Below, piece by piece: positions 27,280-35,255 of a stretch of DNA of 64,000 nt. Position 1 is the stretch's first letter; each line of letters starts with the position of its first letter. The stretch spans positions 186,001 to 250,000 of the forward strand of contig JBFXDS010000006.1 in NCBI GenBank assembly GCA_050180895.1. The letters run 5' to 3'. The translations under genes were made by a program, and so were the position numbers. Under the pieces are notes generated by a model that saw only the letters and a program-made list of their open reading frames with translations, did no database searches and had not been told where the DNA came from. This stretch comes from JBGPEQ01 sp050180895. Its GTDB lineage: Bacteria; Pseudomonadota; Alphaproteobacteria; Dongiales; Dongiaceae.

Positions 27280-28820
27280 GCGAAGCGACCTCCAAGACCA
27301 CGGAACCGTCCCCCCGGCGCCGCGAGCGGCGCACCGTCCAGCGCGTGCCGCAGATGCCCTGGCGCGACATCGTCAATCCCTACCGGCCTTACGAAGTCCT
27401 GTCGGCCGACCAGATCGAGGCGATCCATCTGGCCTCGCTCCAGGTGCTGGAAGAAATCGGCATGGAGGTGCTGCACGCGCCGACGCGGGCGACGCTGAAA
27501 TCCGCCGGCCTCGACGTCGATCATGCTAGTCAGCGCGTGCGCTTCGACCGTGGCTTCATCGAGCGGGCCATCGCCACGGCGCCGACCTCCTTCACCCTGC
27601 GGGCGCGCAATCCCGCGCGCAACGTGGCGATCGGCGACAACCGCTTCGTCGTCGCCTCGGTCGGCGGGCCGGCCTATCTCAGCGATCTCGACCGCGGCCG
27701 GCGGGACGGCAGCTATGCCGACATGTGCGACTTCATCCGCGTCGTGCAGTGCCTGAACATCATCCATCAGGAGGGCGGCGGGCCGGCCGAGCCGCTCGAC
27801 CTGCCCGGCGAGTCCCGCCATCTCGATCTCTACCTGGCGCAGATCACCCTCACCGACAAGACGTGGCAGGGCTGGGGACTCGGCGGCTACCGCGCGCGCG
27901 ATGCCATCGAGATGAACCGCATCGCCCTGCAGGCGACCGCCGAGGAGCTGAAGCAGCGCCCGGCCCAGCTCACGATCATCAACACCAACTCGCCGCTGCG
28001 GCTGGACATCCCCATGGCCGAGGGTCTCACCGAATATGCCCGCGCGGGCCAAGCCCTGGTCATCACGCCCTTCACCCTCTCCGGCGCCATGAGCCCGGTG
28101 ACCATCGCCGGCGCGCTGGCGCAGCAGAATGCCGAGGCGCTCGCCGTCGTCGCCCTCACCCAGGTCATCAATCCCGGCACCCCCGTCGTCTATGGCGGCT
28201 TCACCTCGAACGTCGACATGCGCACGGGCGCGCCGGCCTTCGGCACGCCGGAATATGCGCAGGCCGTGATCGCCGGCGGCCAGCTCGCGCGCCGCTACCG
28301 GCTGCCCTACCGCTCCAGCAACGTCACGGCGTCCAACGCGACCGACGTGCAGGCGGCCTACGAGACCGGCATGTCGCTGTGGGCCTGCTTCCTCGGCCAT
28401 GTCAACCTGCTGGAGCAGGGGGCGGGCTGGCTCGAAGGCGGCCTGACCGCCTCGTTCGAGAAGCTGATCCTCGATGCGGAGATGCTGCAGATGATGGCCG
28501 CCTTCGTCACGCCCCTGGCGGTAACCGAAGAGACGCTCGGCCTCTCCGCCATCGCCGAGGTCGGCCCCGGCGGCCATTTCTTCGGCGCCGCCCATACCTT
28601 GGAGCGCTACGAGGGCGCGTTCTACCAGCCGCTGCTGTCCGACTGGCGCAATTTCGAGACCTGGCGCGATGCCGGCGCCCTCGACGGCACCCGCCGCGCC
28701 AACGCCATCTGGAAGGAACTGCTGAAGACATATGAGCAGCCCCCGCTCGATCCCGCCATCCGCGAGGAGCTCGAGGCTTACGTTATCAGGCGCAAGCGGG
28801 AGATCGCGAAGGGAATGTGA
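27276..28820 (+). CDS. MttB superfamily methyltransferase, non-pyrrolysine type
   Basis: The start at 27276 overlaps the previous stop (ATGA) and gives 514 residues. The fold is the MttB-type TIM barrel: a VLEEIGMEVLHAPT start region, PLRLDIPMAEGLTEYARAGQ, INPGTPVVYGGFTSNVDMR and EVGPGGHFFGAAHTLERY. No in-frame amber codon occurs, so this is the non-pyrrolysine branch, whose characterised members demethylate quaternary amines such as glycine betaine or proline betaine to a corrinoid protein. No corrinoid (MttC-like) gene or corrinoid reductase is nearby, so the methyl acceptor is unknown. The N-terminal 30 residues are basic and probably disordered. Confidence 0.87.
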   Translation: MSEATSKTTEPSPRRRERRTVQRVPQMPWRDIVNPYRPYEVLSADQIEAIHLASLQVLEEIGMEVLHAPTRATLKSAGLDVDHASQRVRFDRGFIERAIATAPTSFTLRARNPARNVAIGDNRFVVASVGGPAYLSDLDRGRRDGSYADMCDFIRVVQCLNIIHQEGGGPAEPLDLPGESRHLDLYLAQITLTDKTWQGWGLGGYRARDAIEMNRIALQATAEELKQRPAQLTIINTNSPLRLDIPMAEGLTEYARAGQALVITPFTLSGAMSPVTIAGALAQQNAEALAVVALTQVINPGTPVVYGGFTSNVDMRTGAPAFGTPEYAQAVIAGGQLARRYRLPYRSSNVTASNATDVQAAYETGMSLWACFLGHVNLLEQGAGWLEGGLTASFEKLILDAEMLQMMAAFVTPLAVTEETLGLSAIAEVGPGGHFFGAAHTLERYEGAFYQPLLSDWRNFETWRDAGALDGTRRANAIWKELLKTYEQPPLDPAIREELEAYVIRRKREIAKGM

Positions 28821-28842
28821 TGCGCGCGCCTGGATCAATGCC

Positions 28843-28864
28843 GTGCGTCCTTCGAAGGACGCAC
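28843..28864. repeat. 22-bp perfect palindrome related to the 25035 repeat
   Basis: GTGCGTCCTTC followed directly by its complement GAAGGACGCAC. The arm equals the outer end of the 29-bp arm at 25035 (TGCGTCCTTCGA), as if the interior had been lost. It lies 22 bp after the MttB-like stop codon. Confidence 0.75.
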
Positions 28865-29048
28865 GCCTTTATGGTGCAAGCGGATGTTGCTTGAGGTGGC
28901 TGCGCCGGTTCCATCCTGCGTCGAAACATTTGAAACAGACGTCCGCCCGTGCGACATCGGCTCGCAACACGGATCGCCTATACCCGAAGGCGCTTGGGAT
29001 GAAAAACGCGTGTGGGTGGACCCGAGACAGGACATGGAGTTGAAGAGT

Positions 29049-29549
29049 ATGCACAGCGGAACAGCTCTAATCGCCGTTGCCATCGCCATGGCCGCCGGCC
29101 TCGCCGCCGCCGACGCGCGCGGCGAAACGCCGGTCGAGCGCGGCAAGTATCTCGCGGCCATCATGGATTGCACGGGCTGCCATACCACCGGCGCCCTCGC
29201 CGGCCAGCCCGATCCGGCGATGTTCCTGGCCGGCTCGACCATCGGCTTCCAGATCCCGGGCTTTGGCATCTTCTACCCGCCCAACCTGACGCCCGACGTC
29301 GAGACCGGCCTCGGTGCCTGGAGCGAGCAGCAGATCATCGATGCCGTGCGCATGGGCGTGCGGCCCGATGGGCGCGGGCTGGCGCCGGTCATGCCCTGGC
29401 CGTCCTACGCCGCCCTGACCGACAGTGATGCGCAAGCCCTTGCCGCTTACCTGAAGAGCCTGCCCGCGACCGCGCACGCGGCGCCGCCGCTCACCGGCCC
29501 CGACGAGAAGGCGCCCGCCCCCTACCTCACGGTGAAGATGCCGGAATAG
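29049..29549 (+). CDS. Periplasmic mono-haem cytochrome c
   Basis: The ATG at 29049, with GGAG nine bases upstream, gives 166 residues and a typical signal peptide (ALIAVAIAMAAGLAAADARG). One haem-binding motif CTGCH is present at Cys41-His45, and a later MPWPSYAALTDSDAQALAAYLKSLP provides the likely Met axial ligand and the C-terminal helix common to alcohol dehydrogenase-associated cytochromes. It is a periplasmic electron carrier. An ATG at 29034 is also possible. The 228 bp upstream hold the small palindrome but no gene. Its electron donor is not identifiable; the nearby amine flavoprotein is cytoplasmic by sequence. Confidence 0.87.
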   Translation: MHSGTALIAVAIAMAAGLAAADARGETPVERGKYLAAIMDCTGCHTTGALAGQPDPAMFLAGSTIGFQIPGFGIFYPPNLTPDVETGLGAWSEQQIIDAVRMGVRPDGRGLAPVMPWPSYAALTDSDAQALAAYLKSLPATAHAAPPLTGPDEKAPAPYLTVKMPE

Positions 29550-29957
29550 CTATCCCCGCCGGCCCTCGAAAGGCGCCATGTCCGCCTCTTCCTCCGGACC
29601 GAACTGCACTTCGATGTGGTTGCCGTCGGGATCGTAGATATTGACCTGGCGGATGTTGAGGCCGGGCACGACGGAGATGCTGTAGGACACGCCGGCCTTG
29701 CGCAGCCGGTCGAGGAACGGCGCGAAGCCGAAGGAGCGGAAGGCGAAATGCTCGAGCCGCGGCGCCGTGCCGGCAGGCGCCTGCGGCACCTCGACGAGAT
29801 GCACGGCGGCGCGGTCGCCGCAATAATGCCAGGCGCCGCCGAAACGGAAGTTCGGCCGCGGTCCCTTCCGCATGCCGAGGATCTCCTCGTAGAAGCGCGA
29901 CATGGCCGTCAGGTTGGCGGTGCGGATGTTGACGTGGTCGAGCCAGGCGATGCCCAT
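29550..29957 (-). CDS. VOC family (glyoxalase-fold) protein
   Basis: The start at 29957 gives 135 residues with two beta-alpha-beta-beta-beta repeats. Metal-ligand-type positions are visible: His in WLDHVNIRT (residue 8), His in RLEHFAFRS, and Glu in NHIEVQFGPE. Such metal-binding folds include dioxygenases, glyoxalases and fosfomycin-resistance enzymes; no subgroup is clear. The gene converges with the cytochrome c gene with no intervening bases between stop codons. Confidence 0.83.
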   Translation of the reverse strand: MGIAWLDHVNIRTANLTAMSRFYEEILGMRKGPRPNFRFGGAWHYCGDRAAVHLVEVPQAPAGTAPRLEHFAFRSFGFAPFLDRLRKAGVSYSISVVPGLNIRQVNIYDPDGNHIEVQFGPEEEADMAPFEGRRG

Positions 29958-30201
29958 GGGTGCGTTCCTTTCCGCCTCATTCTGTGCGACAGCCGGCTCA
30001 CGGGCAAGCCGGCGATCCGAGGGAGAGCTTGGCTTGCGGGCGGAGACACCTTGCCCGGTGGTCCGAGGCCGGCGTGTGCAAAAAACGCACTTGCGGGTCG
30101 ACGTCGCCGCCCTATTTGCAATAGGTAGGCGCGCCTGAAGCTCGACGCCGGCGGAACCAGCCGTCGCGCGCCCGCAACCGAGGTTCATCGGGAAACATCG
30201 A

Positions 30202-30936
30202 GTGAAGCACGTTCTCGCCGTCGACGACGATCCGGCCATGCGCGCCATGATCGCCGACTACCTGTCCGACCGGAACGTCCGCGTCAGCACAGCGGCCGAC
30301 CGCCGCGAGATGGCGCGGGTGCTGGGGGCGGGCGCGGTCGACCTGGTGATCCTCGATCTGAAGCTCGGCGACGATGACGGCCTGGAGATCATGCGAACCC
30401 TGCGGGCGGATTCCGATCTCCCGATCATCGTGCTCACCGGCCATCGCCGCGATGCGGTCGACCGGGTCGTCGGGCTCGAGTTGGGCGCCGACGACTATCT
30501 CACGAAGCCCTTCAGCCCGCGCGAGCTCTTGGCCCGCATCCGCGCCGTCTTGCGGCGATCGGGATCACCGGCGCCGCGGCCGACGGAGGATGGCAAGCGG
30601 ATGCGCTATCGCTTCGCCGGGTGGGAGCTGAATCTCCGCATCCGTCGCTTGGTCGCCCCATCCGGAGAGGTCGTGCCTCTGACAAAGGGGGAACTGGCCC
30701 TTCTGATGGCCTTCCTGCAGGCGCCGCAACGGGTGTTGAGCCGGGAGCATCTGCTCGCGGCCAGCCGTGTCCACGACAATGAGGTGTTCGACCGCAGCAT
30801 CGACGTACAGATCCTGCGGCTGCGCCGCAAGCTGGAGGCCGATCCCAGCGCGCCCGCGCTGATCAAGACCGAAAGAGGGGCGGGCTATGTTTTTTCCGCG
30901 CCGGTCGAGGTTGGGCGAGGCGGCGCCTGGGCGTAA
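30202..30936 (+). CDS. OmpR/PhoB family response regulator
   Basis: The protein has 244 residues from a GTG start preceded by GGGAA. The receiver domain has the acidic cluster VDDDP at residues 7-11, the phospho-acceptor Asp in LVILDLKLG near residue 56, the switch Thr in LTGHR and the Lys in YLTKPFSPREL. The C-terminal winged helix (about 135-235) ends with RSIDVQILRLRRKLE and TERGAGYVF. It is a DNA-binding output protein. The next gene but one is a hybrid histidine kinase, presumably its phosphodonor, with a di-haem peroxidase gene in between. Confidence 0.93.
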   Translation: MKHVLAVDDDPAMRAMIADYLSDRNVRVSTAADRREMARVLGAGAVDLVILDLKLGDDDGLEIMRTLRADSDLPIIVLTGHRRDAVDRVVGLELGADDYLTKPFSPRELLARIRAVLRRSGSPAPRPTEDGKRMRYRFAGWELNLRIRRLVAPSGEVVPLTKGELALLMAFLQAPQRVLSREHLLAASRVHDNEVFDRSIDVQILRLRRKLEADPSAPALIKTERGAGYVFSAPVEVGRGGAWA

Positions 30937-30979
30937 AAGCCGTTTCGCCGGATCCGGCGTTTGAATCGTTGCATACCGC

Positions 30980-32038
30980 ATGACCGACCCGAACCCGCGG
31001 CTCATCGGAAGAATCGCCGTCGCGGTCAAGCACGACGTCGCCGCACGCCTGCTGAACGCGCTGCTCTGCGTTGCGGCGTTCGCCGGCGCGGCGGCGCCGG
31101 CCGCATCCCAGGAGTCCACCCTGGCTCCTGCCGACGAACCGATCGCGCCGATCCCCAGGACCGTCGAACTGGATCCGGCCAAGGTCCGGCTTGGCGAGCG
31201 GCTGTTTCTCGACGTCCGGTTGTCGCACGGGAACAGCACAGCCTGCGTCTCTTGTCATAACCTGGGCCGGGGTGGCGACGATGGCCAGGCGCAGTCGAAC
31301 GGCGTCGATGGCCGTCCGCTCGATTTCAATACCCCCACTGTCTTCAACGCCGCCTTGAATTTCCGGCTCAACTGGCGCGGCGATTTCCGCACGCTGGAGG
31401 AGCAGACCGAGGCGGCGCTGCTCAGCCCGCGCCTGATGGCGGCAAAGTGGGAGGATCTGCTGTCCAAGTTGCGTGCCGATCGGACCTATGTGGAGGCGTT
31501 CAGCGCTGTCTATGGCGGCCCGCCGGCGCGGCCGGATGTCCTCGATGCGCTCGTCGTGTTCGGGCGTTCCCTGGTCACGCCCGATGCGCCGTTCGACCGC
31601 TACCTGCGCGGCGACGACGACGCGATCGATGCCGAGGAGAAGCGCGGCTATGAGCTCTTCAAGTCCTATGGTTGCGTTTCCTGCCATCAAGGCATGAATG
31701 TCGGCGGCAATCTGTTCCAGCGGTTCGGCATCTTCCGCAATCCCTTCACGCACCGGCCGGTTACCGACGCTGATCTGGGCCGGTTCGCCCTGACGGGCGA
31801 TCCCGAGGACCGCCTCGTGTTCCGTGTTCCCGGCCTGCGCAACGTGGCCGCCACGGCCCCGTATTTCCACGACGGCAGTGCCGCAACGCTCGAGCATGCG
31901 GTCGCGGAAATGGCGAGGCTCCAGCTTGGGCGGGTCCTCGCGCCGCAGGAGATCCGTCTCATCGTCCGGTTCCTGCGTACGCTGACCGGCAAATATGGCG
32001 GCCGGCCCGTGGCCGACCCGGCGGAGACGCCGCCGTGA
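30980..32038 (+). CDS. Di-haem cytochrome c peroxidase (MauG/CcpA superfamily)
   Basis: The 352-residue protein has a hydrophobic export segment at about residues 24-42 and two haem c sites, CVSCH at Cys89-His93 and CVSCH at Cys232-His236. Other conserved parts are RLFLDVRLSHGNSTAC, FNTPTVFNAALNFRLNWRGD and ATAPYFHDGSAATLEHAV, where the family has its C-terminal haem surroundings. It acts in the periplasm, reducing peroxide or carrying out MauG-like chemistry. It overlaps the hybrid kinase gene by ATGA and follows the response regulator gene by 43 bp, so a redox enzyme is embedded inside a two-component operon. Confidence 0.9.
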   Translation: MTDPNPRLIGRIAVAVKHDVAARLLNALLCVAAFAGAAAPAASQESTLAPADEPIAPIPRTVELDPAKVRLGERLFLDVRLSHGNSTACVSCHNLGRGGDDGQAQSNGVDGRPLDFNTPTVFNAALNFRLNWRGDFRTLEEQTEAALLSPRLMAAKWEDLLSKLRADRTYVEAFSAVYGGPPARPDVLDALVVFGRSLVTPDAPFDRYLRGDDDAIDAEEKRGYELFKSYGCVSCHQGMNVGGNLFQRFGIFRNPFTHRPVTDADLGRFALTGDPEDRLVFRVPGLRNVAATAPYFHDGSAATLEHAVAEMARLQLGRVLAPQEIRLIVRFLRTLTGKYGGRPVADPAETPP

Positions 32039-34548
32039 TCGGCGTCGGAGGCAGGATGGCGCTGGTCGTCCTCGGCCTGCTGTTGGCGCTGACCTATCTC
32101 CTTCTGCGCGGCTCCACGCCGGATGCAGGGCTGCATGAGCGGCGGTTGCGCGCGCTCGATGCATTGACCCTCGACCAGGCTGCGCTGCATCGCGACGTGC
32201 TGCGGGCGAGCCAAGGGCTGCTCCTCAACTACGACCCTCTGGTCGCGACCGGCGCGAGGCTGCGCGTCGTCACCGAGGAGCTTCGCGGCGCCGGAGCGTC
32301 GGGCCCGCTCATGGACGGCATTGCCGCGGGATTGGGCGAGCAGGAAGCGCTGGTCGATCGCTTCAAATCGGACCATGCACTTCTGCAGAACTCTCTCGCC
32401 TATTTCGCGCATTTGAGCCAGCGGCTCGTCTCGCCCGCGAGCCAGGCCGACCAGGGCCTGGCGATGCTCGTCGGCAGGCTCGCCAACCGCATGTTCCGCT
32501 TCGTCGGCAGCCCCTCGGATGACGCCGAGGCGGCAGAGGCCGCGGCATTGCTCGCCCGGCTCTCCGCCGTTGCCGCGCCTGCCGCCGTTGCGGAGGACAT
32601 CGCCGCGCTGCGCGCGCACGGCGCCTTGATTCTGCGGACGCTCCCTGCCGTGGACGGCGTCCTGGCGCGTCTCCTCGCGGCCAACGTTTCGGAGCAGGCC
32701 CGCGCCCTGCAGGATCTGTTCCTGGAGGAGCAGCGCCGCGCCGAAGGGCGGGCGTGGACGTTTCGCGTCCTCCTCTATCTGGCGTCGGTATTGCTGCTGA
32801 TCTATCTCAGCCATCTCTATCTGCGGCTGCGCGCCAATGCCCGCGCCCTGAATGCGCGCTCGGATTTCGAGCATCTGATCGCCGGCATCTCGGCGCAATT
32901 GATCGATACGCCGCTCGACCGCACGGGCCGGGCGATCCGGCAAGGGCTGGAGCAGCTGGGCCGCCACACGGGCGTGGATCGCGCCTATGTCGTCCTTCAC
33001 AGGGCCGATGATGCGATGGCCACCCCGCCTTGCCTTTGGCATCGCGAAGGGCTCGATGCGCCCGATAGCTGGCCGGACCGCGCGCTGGCGATCGGGGCGG
33101 ATAGCCTCGGCGGGCAGCAGCGTCATGGCTGCATCGACGTCCCCTCGGTTCAGGCGCTGCCGGACGGCCAGGAAAAGTCGATGCTGGCGGCGCACGGACT
33201 CCGTTCCTGGCTCTGCATTCCGCTGTGGCGCGCCGGACATCGTGTCGGCCTCCTGGGCTTCGATGCGGTCGCGGCCGAGAAGCGATGGCTGGACGACGAC
33301 ATCGCGCTGCTGCGCACGCTCGGCGAGATCTTCGCCAACGCTCTTGGCCGCGAGCAGGCCGAGCGGGAACGGCAAGCTCTCGAATCGCGGTTGCGACATG
33401 CGCAGCGCTTGGAGGCGCTCGGCACATTGGCCGGCGGCATCGCGCACGACTTCAACAACATCCTCGGCGCGATCCTCGGCTATGCCGAGATGGCGCGCGG
33501 TCGGCTGCGCCGGGACAGCCGGGAATGGCAACACGTCCAGGAGGTGAAGAAGGCGGGCGAACGCGCCCGGAACATCGTCGACCGGATACTCGCCTTCAGC
33601 CGCCGCACCGAGCAGCGGTCCCGCCCGGTGCGCATGGGCCCCTTGATCGAGGAGACCGCCGGCCTGCTCCGTGCGTCTCTGCCGCCGGCGGTCGGCCTCG
33701 CCACCCGCCTGCCGGACGATGTTGTTGTTGTGCAGGGCGAGCCGGGCAGGCTGCAGCAGGTAATCATGAACCTCTGCACCAACGCGGCGCACGCCATGGG
33801 CGCGCAGGGCGGCGTCATCGATGTTGCGCTGGAGCGGGTCTCGGTCGCCGCGGAGCGGGCGTTGTCCGATGGCACCCTCTCCCCGGGTCGCTATGTTCGC
33901 CTGACCGTGCGCGACAGCGGTCACGGCATGGATGCGGCGACCCTGGAACGGATCTTCGAGCCCTTCTTCACGACCAAGGCGGCCGGCGCGGGAACAGGGC
34001 TCGGGCTCGCGATGGTCCATGGCATCGTCGCCGATCACGGCGGCGCAATCGATGTCCGCAGCAGTCCCGGTGCGGGCAGCAGCTTCGAGGTCTATCTGCG
34101 GGAAGCCGAAACTCCTCCCGCGGACGATAGCAGTGGCGAGGCGCCGGTGCCGCTCGGGCGCGGCGAGACGATCCTCCTCGTCGACGACGAAGGGCCGCTG
34201 GTCCGTCTCGGCGAGGAGATGGTCGCCGCGCTCGGCTACGAACCGGTCGGCTTCGATAGCAGCGCGCGGGCCCTGGCGGCCTTCCGTGCCGATCCGCAGC
34301 GCTTCGACCTCGTCCTGGCGGACGAGGTCATGCCCGCGATGACCGGAACCCAGCTGGCCGCAGCGCTGCATGCGATCCGGCCGGATCTCCCGGTCATCTT
34401 GATGACCGGCTACAGCGGTCCGTCCGAAATCCCACGGCCGGATGTCTGCGAGGTCCTCAGGAAGCCGCTCCTGTCGGCCGACATCGCCGGCGCCATCGCG
34501 CGCCACCTGCATCCGGGCGGCGGACCGGCCGCGGCCTCACCCGGCTGA
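32035..34548 (+). CDS. VirA-like hybrid sensor histidine kinase with GAF and receiver domains
   Basis: The 837-residue kinase has a membrane helix at about residues 8-24, an all-helical periplasmic sensor (about 30-240) like the DAHL domain of VirA-type kinases, a second membrane helix at about 243-262, a GAF domain (about 280-440), a HisKA domain with phospho-accepting His471 (GGIAHDFNNILG), an HATPase domain with NLCTNAAHAM and GTGLGLAMVHG, and a receiver domain with Asp763 (LVLADEVMPAMTGT). It is translationally coupled to the di-haem peroxidase. The ligand is unknown; the linked peroxidase suggests sensing of redox state or peroxide, which is inference. Confidence 0.9.
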   Translation: MIGVGGRMALVVLGLLLALTYLLLRGSTPDAGLHERRLRALDALTLDQAALHRDVLRASQGLLLNYDPLVATGARLRVVTEELRGAGASGPLMDGIAAGLGEQEALVDRFKSDHALLQNSLAYFAHLSQRLVSPASQADQGLAMLVGRLANRMFRFVGSPSDDAEAAEAAALLARLSAVAAPAAVAEDIAALRAHGALILRTLPAVDGVLARLLAANVSEQARALQDLFLEEQRRAEGRAWTFRVLLYLASVLLLIYLSHLYLRLRANARALNARSDFEHLIAGISAQLIDTPLDRTGRAIRQGLEQLGRHTGVDRAYVVLHRADDAMATPPCLWHREGLDAPDSWPDRALAIGADSLGGQQRHGCIDVPSVQALPDGQEKSMLAAHGLRSWLCIPLWRAGHRVGLLGFDAVAAEKRWLDDDIALLRTLGEIFANALGREQAERERQALESRLRHAQRLEALGTLAGGIAHDFNNILGAILGYAEMARGRLRRDSREWQHVQEVKKAGERARNIVDRILAFSRRTEQRSRPVRMGPLIEETAGLLRASLPPAVGLATRLPDDVVVVQGEPGRLQQVIMNLCTNAAHAMGAQGGVIDVALERVSVAAERALSDGTLSPGRYVRLTVRDSGHGMDAATLERIFEPFFTTKAAGAGTGLGLAMVHGIVADHGGAIDVRSSPGAGSSFEVYLREAETPPADDSSGEAPVPLGRGETILLVDDEGPLVRLGEEMVAALGYEPVGFDSSARALAAFRADPQRFDLVLADEVMPAMTGTQLAAALHAIRPDLPVILMTGYSGPSEIPRPDVCEVLRKPLLSADIAGAIARHLHPGGGPAAASPG

Positions 34549-34818
34549 CCGGGCGCCGCCGGGTTCGATGCAGCAGCCGCTGTTTCAAACGTAACCCGAT
34601 TCATTCCTGCCGAAATCGTACCGACATTCGCGCTCCCGATATTGAGCCTGCGTTGTGAAGGGGCTGCGTCTCCGATCGGCGTCCCCCGAGGACGCGGCAT
34701 TCGGGAAGCAGCGGCCGGTTCCTGGCTTCTCATCGCGAACGGACGCGGGCTCGTGGCTGCCGGAACCGGCGGCCGGGAAAGTCCGTCTCCGCCGGGTGCA
34801 ATTGAAAGGAGACACGCC

Positions 34819-35082
34819 ATGAGCAGCTTGACGATCGGATCCTCCCGGACATCTCGGGATGTCGTGCCGCAGGCGGAGTCCTGGCGGGCGGTGTTGATGA
34901 AGTCGATCGGGCGGCGGTTCGCCCGCATCATCTCGAACCGCCGGATGCGCCGAGACATCGATCTGTTGAGGGCGCTCGACGACCGCATGCTTACCGACAT
35001 CGGCCTCAGCCGCTGGGACGTCGAATATGCAGTGCGCCACGGCCGCCCGCCGGGCCGCGCGAACGACCAGTTGGGTTGCTAG
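34819..35082 (+). CDS. DUF1127 domain protein, 87 residues
   Basis: The ATG at 34819 is preceded by AAAGGAGA. The C-terminal half carries the DUF1127 (YjiS-like) signature: RRDIDLLRALDDRMLTDIGLSRWDVEYAVRHG, an Arg-rich amphipathic segment. In alphaproteobacteria these small proteins influence RNA and phosphate or carbon metabolism, but mechanisms are incomplete. The 270 bp upstream contain no gene. A second DUF1127 protein is encoded at 40589. Confidence 0.9.
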   Translation: MSSLTIGSSRTSRDVVPQAESWRAVLMKSIGRRFARIISNRRMRRDIDLLRALDDRMLTDIGLSRWDVEYAVRHGRPPGRANDQLGC

Positions 35083-35255
35083 CTCGGACAGCGGCTCGTT
35101 CGCGCGGCAATCGCGGATCGCCGCGCCAGCCCGGCCGCTTGCAGTGCGCGCTCGGCACGGAATGCAAACCGGCCTTTTGGCCTGGATTAAGGCGTGATGT
35201 TCGGTCGCCCTACGGGATGTGACAGCGGGCTTGCGCTCCGCTACATCTTTCGCCC

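Noticed and set aside
27276..28820. Pyrrolysine-containing trimethylamine methyltransferase
   Set aside because: The frame contains no amber codon within the conserved barrel, and no pylTSBCD-type genes are present.
28884..29048. N-terminal extension of the cytochrome c gene
   Set aside because: The upstream in-frame codons would bury the signal peptide at residue 60, and a good ribosome-binding site precedes 29049.
30946..30959. CGCCGGATCCGGCG as a terminator between the response regulator and peroxidase genes
   Set aside because: The stem is short (5 bp with a usable loop), no T-run follows, and the operon layout suggests read-through.
31687..34512. A 941-codon open frame antisense to the hybrid histidine kinase
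   Set aside because: It mirrors third-position GC bias of the real gene, has no family motifs and is low-complexity Arg/Asp/Gln-rich sequence. The kinase on the plus strand has clear domains.
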